DNA of 28,513 bases from Promethearchaeota archaeon (GTDB lineage Archaea > Asgardarchaeota > Lokiarchaeia > Sigynarchaeales > SOKP01), in the NCBI GenBank assembly GCA_030605085.1, contig JAUWBH010000065.1, positions 1 to 28,513 of the forward strand, given 5' to 3'. The notes below the pieces were generated by a model. It worked only from the letters and a program-made list of their open reading frames with translations. It was not told the DNA's origin and searched no databases. Position numbers and translations under genes: made by a program. Below are positions 16,002 to 23,663 of the stretch, piece after piece (positions within the stretch are counted from its first letter, which is position 1; every line of letters starts with the position of its first letter).

Positions 16002-16268
16002 ATGATAGTTTTAAAACATGTTGAATTTGAGATAAAAGATAATTCTGAACTAGATGGATTATTAAATCACCTTCATTTGACGACATCTAAGATTGAAGGT
16101 ATTGAGTTTAAACAAATATACTTCAACAACGGAAAAAAAGAATTTGTTCTATTTTTAGATTGTAAAAATGAAGATAAATATCATAAATGGCGAACAATAT
16201 GTCCACCTCCCCCAGGTGCTAAGGACTGGCACGAAACCTATTTGACAAGAGAGGAGTATTTAAAATAA
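16002..16268 (+). CDS. Small protein, possible dimeric alpha-beta barrel
   Basis: An 88-residue protein starting at ATG 16002, 21 bases after the Cys-rich gene, so probably in one operon with it. The arrangement is strand (IVLKHVEFEIK), helix (ELDGLLNHLHLTTSK), strand (IEFKQIYFNN, then EFVLFLDCK) and helix (EDKYHKWRTICP). It resembles the ferredoxin-like half of dimeric alpha-beta barrel proteins such as antibiotic-biosynthesis-type monooxygenases. A distinctive CPPPPGAKDWHETYLTREEY ends the protein; His and Cys in it might bind a cofactor or metal. I cannot name the family with certainty, and no catalytic residue is assigned. Confidence 0.6.
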   Translation: MIVLKHVEFEIKDNSELDGLLNHLHLTTSKIEGIEFKQIYFNNGKKEFVLFLDCKNEDKYHKWRTICPPPPGAKDWHETYLTREEYLK

Positions 16269-16282
16269 ATAATATTAAAATT

Positions 16283-16432
16283 TTTTTTTATTTCAATGTC
16301 TCTTCTAATAGATATATTAATCGCTAATCCTTCGGGCAAAAGAACACGAGATAACAGACTTTTTGTATTCCATGTATTCCATCCAGAGACTAAATTCTTA
16401 CGAAATTCCAAGTATTTATTGCTGTATTTCAT
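16283..16432 (-). pseudogene. Truncated N-terminus of a GH63-like glycosidase
   Basis: A 64-codon minus-strand frame starts at ATG 16432 and stops at 16238, inside the 88-residue gene. Its first 45 residues, YLEFRKNLVSGWNTWNT and SLLSRVLLPEGLAINI, match the characteristic start of GH63-type enzymes such as mannosylglycerate hydrolase (WNTW, then a short gap, then VLLPEG). Those enzymes are over 400 residues, and nothing of the rest is present, so the gene appears cut after about 50 codons. The last 14 codons look like noise. It is probably a relic of a larger gene. Confidence 0.5.
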
Positions 16433-16615
16433 AAAAAATCAAATTTTATGCTTAAATTGAGAAACCAAATTTATATTATTTATTCATGAATAGTATATTA
16501 ATAATTAATAACTTAATCTAAATCTAATTATATTAGATAATTTAAGGTGGTTAAAATATCCAGAGAATTAATTAATGAGATTTGAAGTAATCTTGGATAA
16601 AATCAAGATTTATAA

Positions 16616-16643
16616 TTTATAATTGAACACGATTAAAAGATTA
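16616..16643. repeat. 28-base direct repeat, copy 2
   Basis: The partner of 15244-15271. It lies in the 316-base gap 16433-16748. That gap also contains aaggtgg (16544-16550) followed by ATA TCC AGA GAA and a stop at 16585, which may be another detached gene start; nothing else is recognisable in it. Confidence 0.7.
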
Positions 16644-16748
16644 ATTTTTACAATCTAATATTAAATAAAATGAATAAAATGAAGAGAGAAATAATTTATT
16701 GATAAATTTTTTTTAATCTATTGGAAATTAAATGGAGGTTAAAAAAAA

Positions 16749-16928
16749 GTGAGTAAAATGGTATGTTGTAGATGTGGAAATAAAATTGAAACAATTCCCG
16801 TGCATTGTGGTCAAGATATGATCTTTAACGACAACACTCTCCAATGGGAATGCTGGATGGGCCCAAATTGCGGATACGTGAAATTAGATGAAATAATGTG
16901 CGAGAAATGCGCAGAGTCTGAATGTTAA
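16749..16928 (+). CDS. Stand-alone copy of the CopA tail zinc ribbon
   Basis: A 59-residue protein starting at GTG 16749 with ggaggt (16734-16739) ahead; ATG 16758 is an alternative start. It carries CCRCGNKIE, VHCGQDM, WECWMGPNCGYV and CEKCAESEC. The first three blocks align with the last about 50 residues of the copper ATPase ([20 protein letters not shown]), so the two are clearly related. A rubredoxin-like or zinc-ribbon metal site is expected; the extra C-terminal CxxC and the final Cys could add a second site. The shared fold and closeness to copA suggest that it trades metal with the pump or a partner. Confidence 0.75.
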   Translation: MSKMVCCRCGNKIETIPVHCGQDMIFNDNTLQWECWMGPNCGYVKLDEIMCEKCAESEC

Positions 16929-17112
16929 ATAAAGTTCCTACATTAACTATATTTGCTTTTTATACTCTAAAAAATAAATCTATCTAATTTTTTCATAATT
17001 TTCTGTGCGCTTCATTGAAATTGACGTTAATTTTAATATTTCATTAGGGAAAACCTTTATAGCAGTTAGTATTATTATTCTTTAATGAATTTATAAAACT
17101 CAGGATTTTATT

Positions 17113-18114
17113 ATGAGGTATTATAGTGACATTTTAAAATTAGTTGGTGGGACTCCTCTAATTCGAATTAATAAAATTAATCCCAATAAAAATGTTCTTA
17201 TGCTCGCTAAGTTAGAAAAATTCAATCCAGCTGGTTCAGTAAAAGATAGAATTACGATAACCATGATCGAAGAAGCGGAAAAAGAAGGTATCTTAACTAA
17301 AGATAAAATTATTATCGAACCGAGTTCAGGAAACACAGGTATTGGATTAGCCTTAGTTTGTGCGGTTAAAGGATATTCATTGGATATTGTAATGCCTGAG
17401 ACAATGTCAATCGAGCGTCGCAAAATTATGACGGCTTATGGTACGAAAATCACCTTAACACCGGGAGATAAAGGAATGAATGGTGCTGAAGATTATGTAA
17501 AAAAAATCGTCGCCGAAAATCCTGACAAATATTTTCATCCCGATCAATTTGCCAACGAGAATAATCCCCTTGCTCACTATAGATATACAGCTGAAGAAAT
17601 AATAAGTGATACTGATGGAGAACTGGATGTGTTTATTGCAGGTTTAGGGACTTCTGGAACTCTTATGGGAGTTTCTAAGAGGTTAAAGGAACATAATCCA
17701 AATATTAAAATTATTGGAGTTGAGCCAGTACCAGGTGCCGGCATTCAAGGATTAAAATCCTTAAAAAAGTCCTATGTTCCTGAAATATACGACGAGTCTA
17801 GAATTGACGAAAAATTGTATGTAAAATTAGAGGATGCCGAACACGCTTCTCGAATGTTGTCGCTCCAAGAAGGAATTTTTTGCGGAATTAGTTCCGGAGC
17901 GGCGATGCATATTGCCATAAAAACTGCTAAAAAGATGGAAACCGGCACGATAGTTGTATTACTTCCTGATGGTGGAGAAAAATATATTTCTCATCCAATT
18001 TTCGCGCCAGAAAAATGCTTGCAATGTGTAAAGAAATGTTCCATTAAAACCCTCTGGACAGATGAATATATTCGGGATATTAGCCAATGGTGGGAGAGCA
18101 AAGAGTCCGATTAA
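17113..18114 (+). CDS. cysK: Cysteine synthase (O-acetylserine sulfhydrylase) with Cys-rich tail
   Basis: PLP enzyme that makes cysteine from O-acetylserine (or a related activated serine) and sulfide. The 333 residues contain PAGSVKDRI with the PLP lysine (near 42), the substrate loop SSGNTGIG (near 75), the phosphate-binding GTSGTLMG (near 180) and SSGAAMH (near 265). It ends in an extension of about 30 residues after GGEKYISHPIF. That extension carries C302, C305 and C309 (KCLQCVKKCSIKTLW), which could bind zinc or a cluster. The tail is unlike the ordinary bacterial enzyme. It is a single gene with its own promoter (tttataaaa about 20 bases upstream) and a hairpin terminator. It might share a sulfur pathway with the scaffold genes at 8 kb. 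CysK versus CysM specificity cannot be decided. Confidence 0.9.
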   Translation: MRYYSDILKLVGGTPLIRINKINPNKNVLMLAKLEKFNPAGSVKDRITITMIEEAEKEGILTKDKIIIEPSSGNTGIGLALVCAVKGYSLDIVMPETMSIERRKIMTAYGTKITLTPGDKGMNGAEDYVKKIVAENPDKYFHPDQFANENNPLAHYRYTAEEIISDTDGELDVFIAGLGTSGTLMGVSKRLKEHNPNIKIIGVEPVPGAGIQGLKSLKKSYVPEIYDESRIDEKLYVKLEDAEHASRMLSLQEGIFCGISSGAAMHIAIKTAKKMETGTIVVLLPDGGEKYISHPIFAPEKCLQCVKKCSIKTLWTDEYIRDISQWWESKESD

Positions 18115-18136
18115 AGGAGTTTAATTCTCCCTTTTT
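18113..18136 (+). terminator. Hairpin and T-run terminator of cysK
   Basis: A stem ggag paired with ctcc around a seven-base loop, with an A-rich left arm and T5 on the right, starts at the stop codon. The stem is short, but the T run is adjacent. Confidence 0.4.
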
Positions 18137-18225
18137 AATTTTTTAAAAATTTATTTTGTTAGCGTTATCGTAAGTTTTAAAAATTCTTTATGATAACATT
18201 TAAATATGTACTTATTGAGGAAATA

Positions 18226-18513
18226 ATGATGATTACCGAAAAAAATATCGATAAGGAAACTTTAATAAAATTGATAAAAAAAGCAATCAAACTGCTATGC
18301 GAAAATAGTTATAGCCAAGTAGTAATTTTATCATCTTATAAAATTTCCTCCGTCTTAAAAGAAAATTTTGGAATAAATATCAGAGTTGACAAATTAGGTA
18401 GAATTTTATCTACAATTGCAAAACGAAATCAAGGTAAACTAAAGCGTCTGAGTACAAATATCCCTAAGTACAGACTCCGTATTTCTAATTTTTCAAGTCT
18501 AAATTTCCATTAA
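18226..18513 (+). CDS. Small protein with helical DNA-binding look
   Basis: An upstream in-frame ATG at 18190 is less likely, because the tttaaatatg box lies inside it and gagg sits right before 18226. From 18226 the product is 95 residues. It looks like two or three helices (TEKNIDKETLIKLIKKAIK; ILSSYKISSVLKENF), then VDKLGRILSTIAKRN and a basic end KLKRLSTNIPKYRLRIS. This resembles the small winged-helix proteins of archaea and archaeal viruses that bind DNA, but no family is recognised. It is the first gene of the island that follows cysK. It overlaps the end of a minus-strand frame by 29 bases. Confidence 0.55.
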   Translation: MMITEKNIDKETLIKLIKKAIKLLCENSYSQVVILSSYKISSVLKENFGINIRVDKLGRILSTIAKRNQGKLKRLSTNIPKYRLRISNFSSLNFH

Positions 18514-18715
18514 AAGAGTTATCATCAATATTCTCACTACCATTCAAAACTCTTTTCTTCTCTTTTATAATATATTCTATAAGGTGTGAATATTTTTTAA
18601 TAAACTCTTTTTCAGAAATCGGATATCTTGCTCTGGTCAAATTTACGACTTCTATAGTAGTCTTTTGAACAAAATCTTTAAAATATAGCTCGATAATTTT
18701 ACAAAAATAAGACAT
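18485..18715 (-). CDS. Doubtful small hypothetical gene
   Basis: A 76-residue frame, convergent with and overlapping the preceding gene by 29 bases. It is helical and basic (PISEKEFIKKYSHLIEYIIK), without motif, Cys or membrane segment. No ribosome site is clear before its ATG at 18715. It might be a small defence-island gene or a remnant. I see nothing in 18716-18907. Confidence 0.3.
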   Translation of the reverse strand: MSYFCKIIELYFKDFVQKTTIEVVNLTRARYPISEKEFIKKYSHLIEYIIKEKKRVLNGSENIDDNSFNGNLDLKN

Positions 18716-18907
18716 AACAACGATTAAAAAAAGCCTGAACTATCTTTTTTTTGAAAAGTTTTAGCAAACTATATCATAGGTGAAGGATCGTTTACTATTT
18801 GATTTAATTACTAAGTTTGAGAACTCTCTGGAAAATAGATATTTATTATAAGACATTTTAAAATATTATATTTCCCCTTTTTTTTTCATTTCTTATAAAG
18901 CTGGACA

Positions 18908-19198
18908 CTAAAAATTAATGTTATATTTTTCTTTAAAGAATTTCCGAATGTTCTCTCGCAGTTCAACGATTTTTTCGTCATTTCGATCGAAATTTGATTC
19001 AACAACTATGTTTGGGAATTCCTTGTAAAATGTTTTAATAATATCTATAAAATTAATTGTTTTCTTAATATCTAAAGTTTCTTAAAAAGAAGTCAAATTT
19101 TTCAAAAACTCAACAATTTTATCGGACAGTCGATATTCCCATTCGGCACCACCAAGGTCTCCCGTTCTTTTACTTCTTTCAATATAGTTATTTCTTAT
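18908..19198 (-). pseudogene. Gene interrupted by a stop, downstream of the nuclease gene
   Basis: A minus-strand frame of 96 codons overlaps the end of the nuclease gene by 11 bases, as in a translationally coupled operon. It reads RTGDLGGAEWEYRLSDKI and FLKNLTSF, then TAA (19082-19084), then continues in the same frame as ETLDIKKTINFIDIIK, KEFPNIVVESNFDRND, LRENIRKFFKEKYNINF and ends in TAG. The product would be a charged helical protein. A one-base change to a sense codon would make it whole; there is no ATG, only ATA at 19198. Either the gene is broken, or it contains an internal stop that is read through, or there is a sequencing error. The family is unknown. Confidence 0.5.
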
Positions 19199-20024
19199 TA
19201 AATTCTAATTTAAATAAATAACCAAATATTTTATTTTCTAATTCTTCAAATTTAGTATCTTGCTTAAAAATACAAGGACCGATAAAATATCGAGAAATAT
19301 TTATTTTATCAATATTTTTTGCTTCTGGAAATCTATTAACTTTAAGATCTATAAATCCACTAACTTTAACATCTTCAGTTTCGAGTAGAAATTCTTTAAA
19401 ATTAAATTCGATTTCTTTTTGTTCACTTGGATATATCAAATTCTTAATTTGAAGATATTTATTAAAATTTTTCAAAATTTTAATTCCAAAATAAGTTCGA
19501 GGGTCCCAATTACTTTTTTTCTTTTCATTACGACCGCAAAGTATCAACATTATAAAGTATAATTCTGTATTATTATCTTGGTGTGTATTTTTTCCTGTAT
19601 AATAATATAATCTAAGGAAATCCTTAATCATATCACTCACATTTCCAACCGTTTTAGTATTACCTGTAGGCGTAAGAAATTTTAACTCAATCCAAATAGG
19701 TTTTTTAATTAATTCATAAATTATTTGGTTTTTGTCAGTGTCTTCATCTATAGAAGTTGACAATTCCTCAAAAAATAAGTCGCAATTTTTATCGGCCTCA
19801 TCTTTAGGTGTTTCTGGATATACTTTTTCTATATCTATATTTGTCCAATTTTTATCTTTATTCTTAAAATCTAATATTCTCCTATAGAGAGAAACTTGCA
19901 AGAATTTTTCATATAGTTTTGATTTTCCCTCTTGTACTAAAGATTTCTCTATTAAAATTTTTGATATATCTAATATCGTCTCCAAAAGAAATTCAGAAAG
20001 AATTTTTTCAGTTTTTATAACCAT
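19188..20024 (-). CDS. PD-(D/E)XK-like nuclease
   Basis: A 278-residue protein of the restriction-endonuclease type by its core. D82 stands in NCDLFFEEL and E113-x-K115 in KPIWIELKFLTPTG, with a long loop between (residues 83-108, very acidic). These fit the D...ExK signature on two adjacent beta strands. A basic helical stretch precedes it (LYRRILDFKNKDKNW), and an upstream Glu (about 71) may complete the site. The C-terminal half is a mixed fold without other motifs. It lies 267 bases downstream of a methyltransferase-like gene on the same strand and overlaps a broken gene, so a restriction or other defence nuclease is likely. The name of the family is not known to me. Confidence 0.55.
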   Translation of the reverse strand: MVIKTEKILSEFLLETILDISKILIEKSLVQEGKSKLYEKFLQVSLYRRILDFKNKDKNWTNIDIEKVYPETPKDEADKNCDLFFEELSTSIDEDTDKNQIIYELIKKPIWIELKFLTPTGNTKTVGNVSDMIKDFLRLYYYTGKNTHQDNNTELYFIMLILCGRNEKKKSNWDPRTYFGIKILKNFNKYLQIKNLIYPSEQKEIEFNFKEFLLETEDVKVSGFIDLKVNRFPEAKNIDKINISRYFIGPCIFKQDTKFEELENKIFGYLFKLEFNKK

Positions 20025-20123
20025 ATTATAAATTTATCTATTTTCTATTTAAACTAAAACTAAAAACTCTGTATTACTTGGGATTCTTAGTGGAAGAAAT
20101 TCCATTTATCAAAAAAAGAGAAT

Positions 20124-20160
20124 AAGGTGCACTGGTATAATGTTGATATTGCACTTTTTT
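20124..20160 (+). other. Hairpin with T-run in the nuclease-methyltransferase gap
   Basis: aaggtgca pairs with tgcacttt (one G-T pair) across an 18-base loop and runs into six T on the plus strand. It is shaped like an intrinsic terminator or the end of a small RNA, but no plus-strand gene is seen upstream. Confidence 0.3.
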
Positions 20161-20291
20161 AAATTTTTCTTTAAATAGGTTAATTCTTAATCTTTAGTAA
20201 AAAAGGTTTAAATGAATTTTGAGTAGCTAACAGGGATGATTGCCTAAATTTATAAATGAGATATTTAGGTCTTATTAAAGATTGAATTACA

Positions 20292-22010
20292 TTATTTAAT
20301 ATACGGAAATGGTTTAACAATTAGTAAAATATCACAAAAACGGTCCCCATCTAATAATGTACTATCACGTCTATAACGTCTTGAAAAAATACCATTTTTT
20401 GTCATATCTATTCCAATTAATATTCCGAGATGATAATCTCCTAATACTAAATCTTCGACAATTTGCTTCTTTATTTTATTAAAAGAAGTTTTCGAACAGA
20501 GTTTCTCGACCTTTATTGCTATTTTTGAAGCTACTGTTAAATTGACATGGCGTCCTTCAAATAATTCTTCATGCAATTGAATTTTGCCGTTCACTCTTGT
20601 TGAAAAGTGAAAGGATACGAATTTATAAATTTCTTTATTTAATAATTTCTCATCATTATATATTTCTTCGGGAATACTCTCATAATCCCAATGATAATTA
20701 AGATATCCAGTGATACTGCGCCAGATTGGTAACAAATTTTCTCTTTCCAATTCTTTAATAGACTTAACACGCGCAATTAAATCCTTTAAATCATCTATAA
20801 ATTCGTTATACCATTTGAGTTCAGTTAATTGCTGGTAATGTATTTTAAAACCTTGGATTATTTCTTCATTTATAATAGCATTCTTAAAAATTTCTTCTTT
20901 AGAATGAATTTTCATTAAGTCCCCAATTTTTTTTTTTAGAATATTTTCTATTTCGTTATCTTTTTTATGCCTTTCATCTTTTTTTGAAGAGAGAATTTCA
21001 ACAATGTCGTTGTAAACATGAATTTTTTTACCCTCAAATCTTAAATCTTTATAAGGAATTGAAATTGTGTACATAGGGATTTGCCTTTGATAACGATGCG
21101 TAAGAATTTCTTGTTCATTATACCCCATCTTTTCCAATACTCTCGTAATATCTTCAAGTTTCCATAAAATATAGCGTACTTCAGGTTTCAGTAATGCTTC
21201 CATATCGTGAATAATTAAGCGACCTTTTTTATTAACACATCGAATCATTTTAATTAGAAATTCCGGAAGATCTTTCGGTTTTATTTCGTGAAGAGTGTTT
21301 ACGCAAAAAACGAGGTCAAAAGTGTCTTTAAGTTCTTCGTAAATGTTACTTCTTTTGCTTGAATCATAAAATTCAACGTTATAAAATCTAGATTGGTTTA
21401 TCAATACTTTTGCCTCTTCTATGTATTTTTCTTCTATGTCTATACCGATATAATCTATTAAGGACAATTTATCTGGATACAATTGAATAAGACCATTCAA
21501 AACCCTTCCTTTCCCGCACCCAACATCCAATATTTTTAAAATCTCTCCCTTAATAATGTGAGGTGTTACCCACTCAGGTAGAAGAGAAGTTATTTGAAAA
21601 TCTGAACGCTCCTTGACTGGTCTTTTGGGTTCACTTTCGCTTAAATAATTAAAAATTTCTTCAAAAGTCTTTTCTATGAAATTTATATTGTCTCTGCTTG
21701 TTTCGTCATTCATATTTAGAAGTTCTTTAAAAGATTTATTTAAAAAATCACGACGTGCTTTATATGTACTATAATCTGTTTTTATTAATTGCCAAAAATC
21801 GTCTAAACTTACTGATATTCTAACAAAAGAAGGTAATTTGTTTTTTACTTTGTTATTAGACATGAGAAGATTCCTTATTTTTATATATTTATCTCTATCC
21901 CACCTCCCCCCAGTTGAGGCTTTAATAAGTATCAATTTAAGGTCAAGAACTTGATCATATAATAATTTCCTTTCTGATTCACCATCTTTTTTTGACATTT
22001 TCTTCAGCAT
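20292..22010 (-). CDS. Multidomain protein: AbiJ-NTD3-like, SAM methyltransferase, unknown C-terminus
   Basis: A 572-residue protein with three parts. Residues about 15-100 (RWDRDKYIKIRNLLM, LPSFVRISVSLDDFW, YSTYKARRDFL) match the pattern of AbiJ-NTD3, a small domain found at the front of abortive-infection and other defence proteins. Residues about 155-275 form a class I SAM-dependent methyltransferase: ILDVGCGKGR (motif I, 160), YIGIDIEEKYIEEA (188) and FDLVFCVNTLHEI (231). Residues about 420-572 are unrecognised; GRHVNLTVASKIAIKVEKL looks like a restriction-fold core with its acids replaced (N490, K500). A DNA methyltransferase motif such as NPPY is missing, so the substrate is unclear. 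It is followed by a nuclease gene and preceded by a CRISPR-like array, which supports a defence role. Confidence 0.6.
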   Translation of the reverse strand: MLKKMSKKDGESERKLLYDQVLDLKLILIKASTGGRWDRDKYIKIRNLLMSNNKVKNKLPSFVRISVSLDDFWQLIKTDYSTYKARRDFLNKSFKELLNMNDETSRDNINFIEKTFEEIFNYLSESEPKRPVKERSDFQITSLLPEWVTPHIIKGEILKILDVGCGKGRVLNGLIQLYPDKLSLIDYIGIDIEEKYIEEAKVLINQSRFYNVEFYDSSKRSNIYEELKDTFDLVFCVNTLHEIKPKDLPEFLIKMIRCVNKKGRLIIHDMEALLKPEVRYILWKLEDITRVLEKMGYNEQEILTHRYQRQIPMYTISIPYKDLRFEGKKIHVYNDIVEILSSKKDERHKKDNEIENILKKKIGDLMKIHSKEEIFKNAIINEEIIQGFKIHYQQLTELKWYNEFIDDLKDLIARVKSIKELERENLLPIWRSITGYLNYHWDYESIPEEIYNDEKLLNKEIYKFVSFHFSTRVNGKIQLHEELFEGRHVNLTVASKIAIKVEKLCSKTSFNKIKKQIVEDLVLGDYHLGILIGIDMTKNGIFSRRYRRDSTLLDGDRFCDILLIVKPFPYIK

Positions 22011-22065
22011 CCCAAATATGAATATTAGGTATTTTTTTTAAAATTCTGTTAAAATTTCATTATCG

Positions 22066-22358
22066 ATTGTATCTAATTTCTAGTTAATAAATAAGGGAGA
22101 TGGGTTTGGTTTATTGAGTTCCCTTATCGCGTTTTAATCTATTTCTAGTTAATAAATAAGAATTACGGTATTTATATCTATACGACAAACTTCATGTTTT
22201 AATCTATTTCTAGTTAATAAATAAGATTATACAATTTGGAAAAATAGCCTTTAGCAATTCCACATTTTAATCTATTTTTAGTTAATAAATAAGCCCTTGC
22301 ACTACTTATTAATCCTAAACCACTTACAGTTTTAATCTATTTCTAGTTAATAAATAAG
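22066..22358. CRISPR. CRISPR-like array, five repeats, no cas genes in window
   Basis: Four 30-base repeats, beginning gttttaatct and ending taataaataag, lie at 22131-22160, 22196-22225, 22264-22293 (two changes) and 22329-22358. A fifth, at 22066-22095, keeps the last 20 bases but is degraded at its left. The spacers are 35, 35, 38 and 35 bases, all different. A possible sixth, very degraded repeat ends near 22416 (tttagttaattaagg). Degraded outer repeats are typical for an old array end, and the direction is not certain. The repeat begins like those of type I-B arrays but lacks their usual GAAAC end. The rest of the 550-base gap (22011-22560) is AT-rich, with no gene seen. Confidence 0.8.
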
Positions 22359-22560
22359 CAATTGTATGTATTTGGATCGCCATAGCTTCTTTTTGATTAA
22401 TTTAGTTAATTAAGGTTTCTTTGAACCTCTACATTATTACTAACTTTATATAAGAATAAAAGTTTTTATTTATTATAATCCTTTTTAATTGAGAATATTT
22501 TAAAATAAAAAATCACATTTTTATTATTTAAAGACTTTAGTGTAAATTGAGGTTAATGTT

Positions 22561-23658
22561 ATGTTTGAATCGATTGAAATTCATAACTTTAGAGTAATAA
22601 AACGATTAATAATTGATGATTTAAAACAATTCAATTTAATAATTGGAGGTACGAATGTGGGAAAAACCACGATTCTGGAGTCTTTTTTTATTGCTACATC
22701 TCCTGGAAATTTAGGATTATTTATATTGGAGAATCAAATTCGTGGAATTAATTTTCAACAAAATTATTTTAAAACTTTTTTTCACTTTAATAATACTAAA
22801 GAAGCCATTAAAATAAAAGCGACTGTTAAGTCTAAAGAAGAACGGGAATTGAATATTAGTCCATATATTCGGGAAACATTTAAAGTCAATGATTCTGATT
22901 TGAGCAATGGGATTAGTGCTTTATCAAATTTGGAGAAAATTGATGGATTAAGGGACATTTTTAAAATCATTGATAAATACAAAAATATTGAAACCTATGA
23001 TTATCTTTACAAATTAGATGAAAAATCTGAACCACTAGCAGGAGAAAGTGGTAAGTTCTATAGGCGATTTAAATTGGATATTAAAGATAATAAAAAATAT
23101 ATGCTTCCTTTTAATTCTCGTTATGAACATACTAAGTCATTAGTAAATGCTTTAAATGAAAAATATGACTTGATTGTAAGAAATTTAAAGAAAAAGGGTT
23201 TTTTAAAGACTATTTCGAGATTAGATCCAAATATTAAGGATATTGATAAAACCCAAGATGGAATTATAATAGCGTACAAAGGATTTAGTCAATCTAATCC
23301 AATTGGGATTTTAGGTAATGGTGTCATTAAAATGATATGTATCATAGCAGCTATAATAGCCACTAAGGGTGGTGTTGTTCTTATTGATGAAATTGAAAAT
23401 GGCATTCATTATTCACTTCTTAATTCTTTTTGGAAGTCAATTTTAGAAACTGCAAAAAAAGAATCCGTTCAAATTATTGCAGCAACCCATTCTCTTGATT
23501 GTGTTAATGCTTTTTATAATAGTTTTCCTAATGAAGCAGAACAAGAACAATTAAGGATTTTCCGAATGGAAAAATCTGAGGAAAATGAATATGAAGCAAT
23601 TAAATACAATGCAAAAGACTTGAAAATAGCTCTTGAGGAGAATTGGGAGGTTAGATAG
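22561..23658 (+). CDS. AAA ATPase of the OLD/AAA15-21 type
   Basis: SMC-like ATPase of 365 residues that forms the first half of an OLD-like defence pair. It starts with FESIEIHNFRVIKRLIIDDL. Walker A is GGTNVGKTT (29-37), the signature GNG lies near 252, Walker B is VVLIDEIEN (about 272-280) and the switch His is in AATHSLD (about 308-314). It lacks the Toprim nuclease domain that follows in single-chain OLD proteins; that domain is encoded by the next gene, five bases downstream. Such split pairs include PARIS-like and Gabija-like systems. ATP turnover would gate the nuclease or toxin partner. It follows a CRISPR-like array. Confidence 0.85.
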   Translation: MFESIEIHNFRVIKRLIIDDLKQFNLIIGGTNVGKTTILESFFIATSPGNLGLFILENQIRGINFQQNYFKTFFHFNNTKEAIKIKATVKSKEERELNISPYIRETFKVNDSDLSNGISALSNLEKIDGLRDIFKIIDKYKNIETYDYLYKLDEKSEPLAGESGKFYRRFKLDIKDNKKYMLPFNSRYEHTKSLVNALNEKYDLIVRNLKKKGFLKTISRLDPNIKDIDKTQDGIIIAYKGFSQSNPIGILGNGVIKMICIIAAIIATKGGVVLIDEIENGIHYSLLNSFWKSILETAKKESVQIIAATHSLDCVNAFYNSFPNEAEQEQLRIFRMEKSEENEYEAIKYNAKDLKIALEENWEVR

Positions 23659-23663
23659 AGTTA

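Noticed and set aside
22066..22358. Reading the repeats as replication iterons or a simple tandem repeat
   Set aside because: The intervening 35-38 bases all differ in sequence but are constant in length, which fits CRISPR spacers better.
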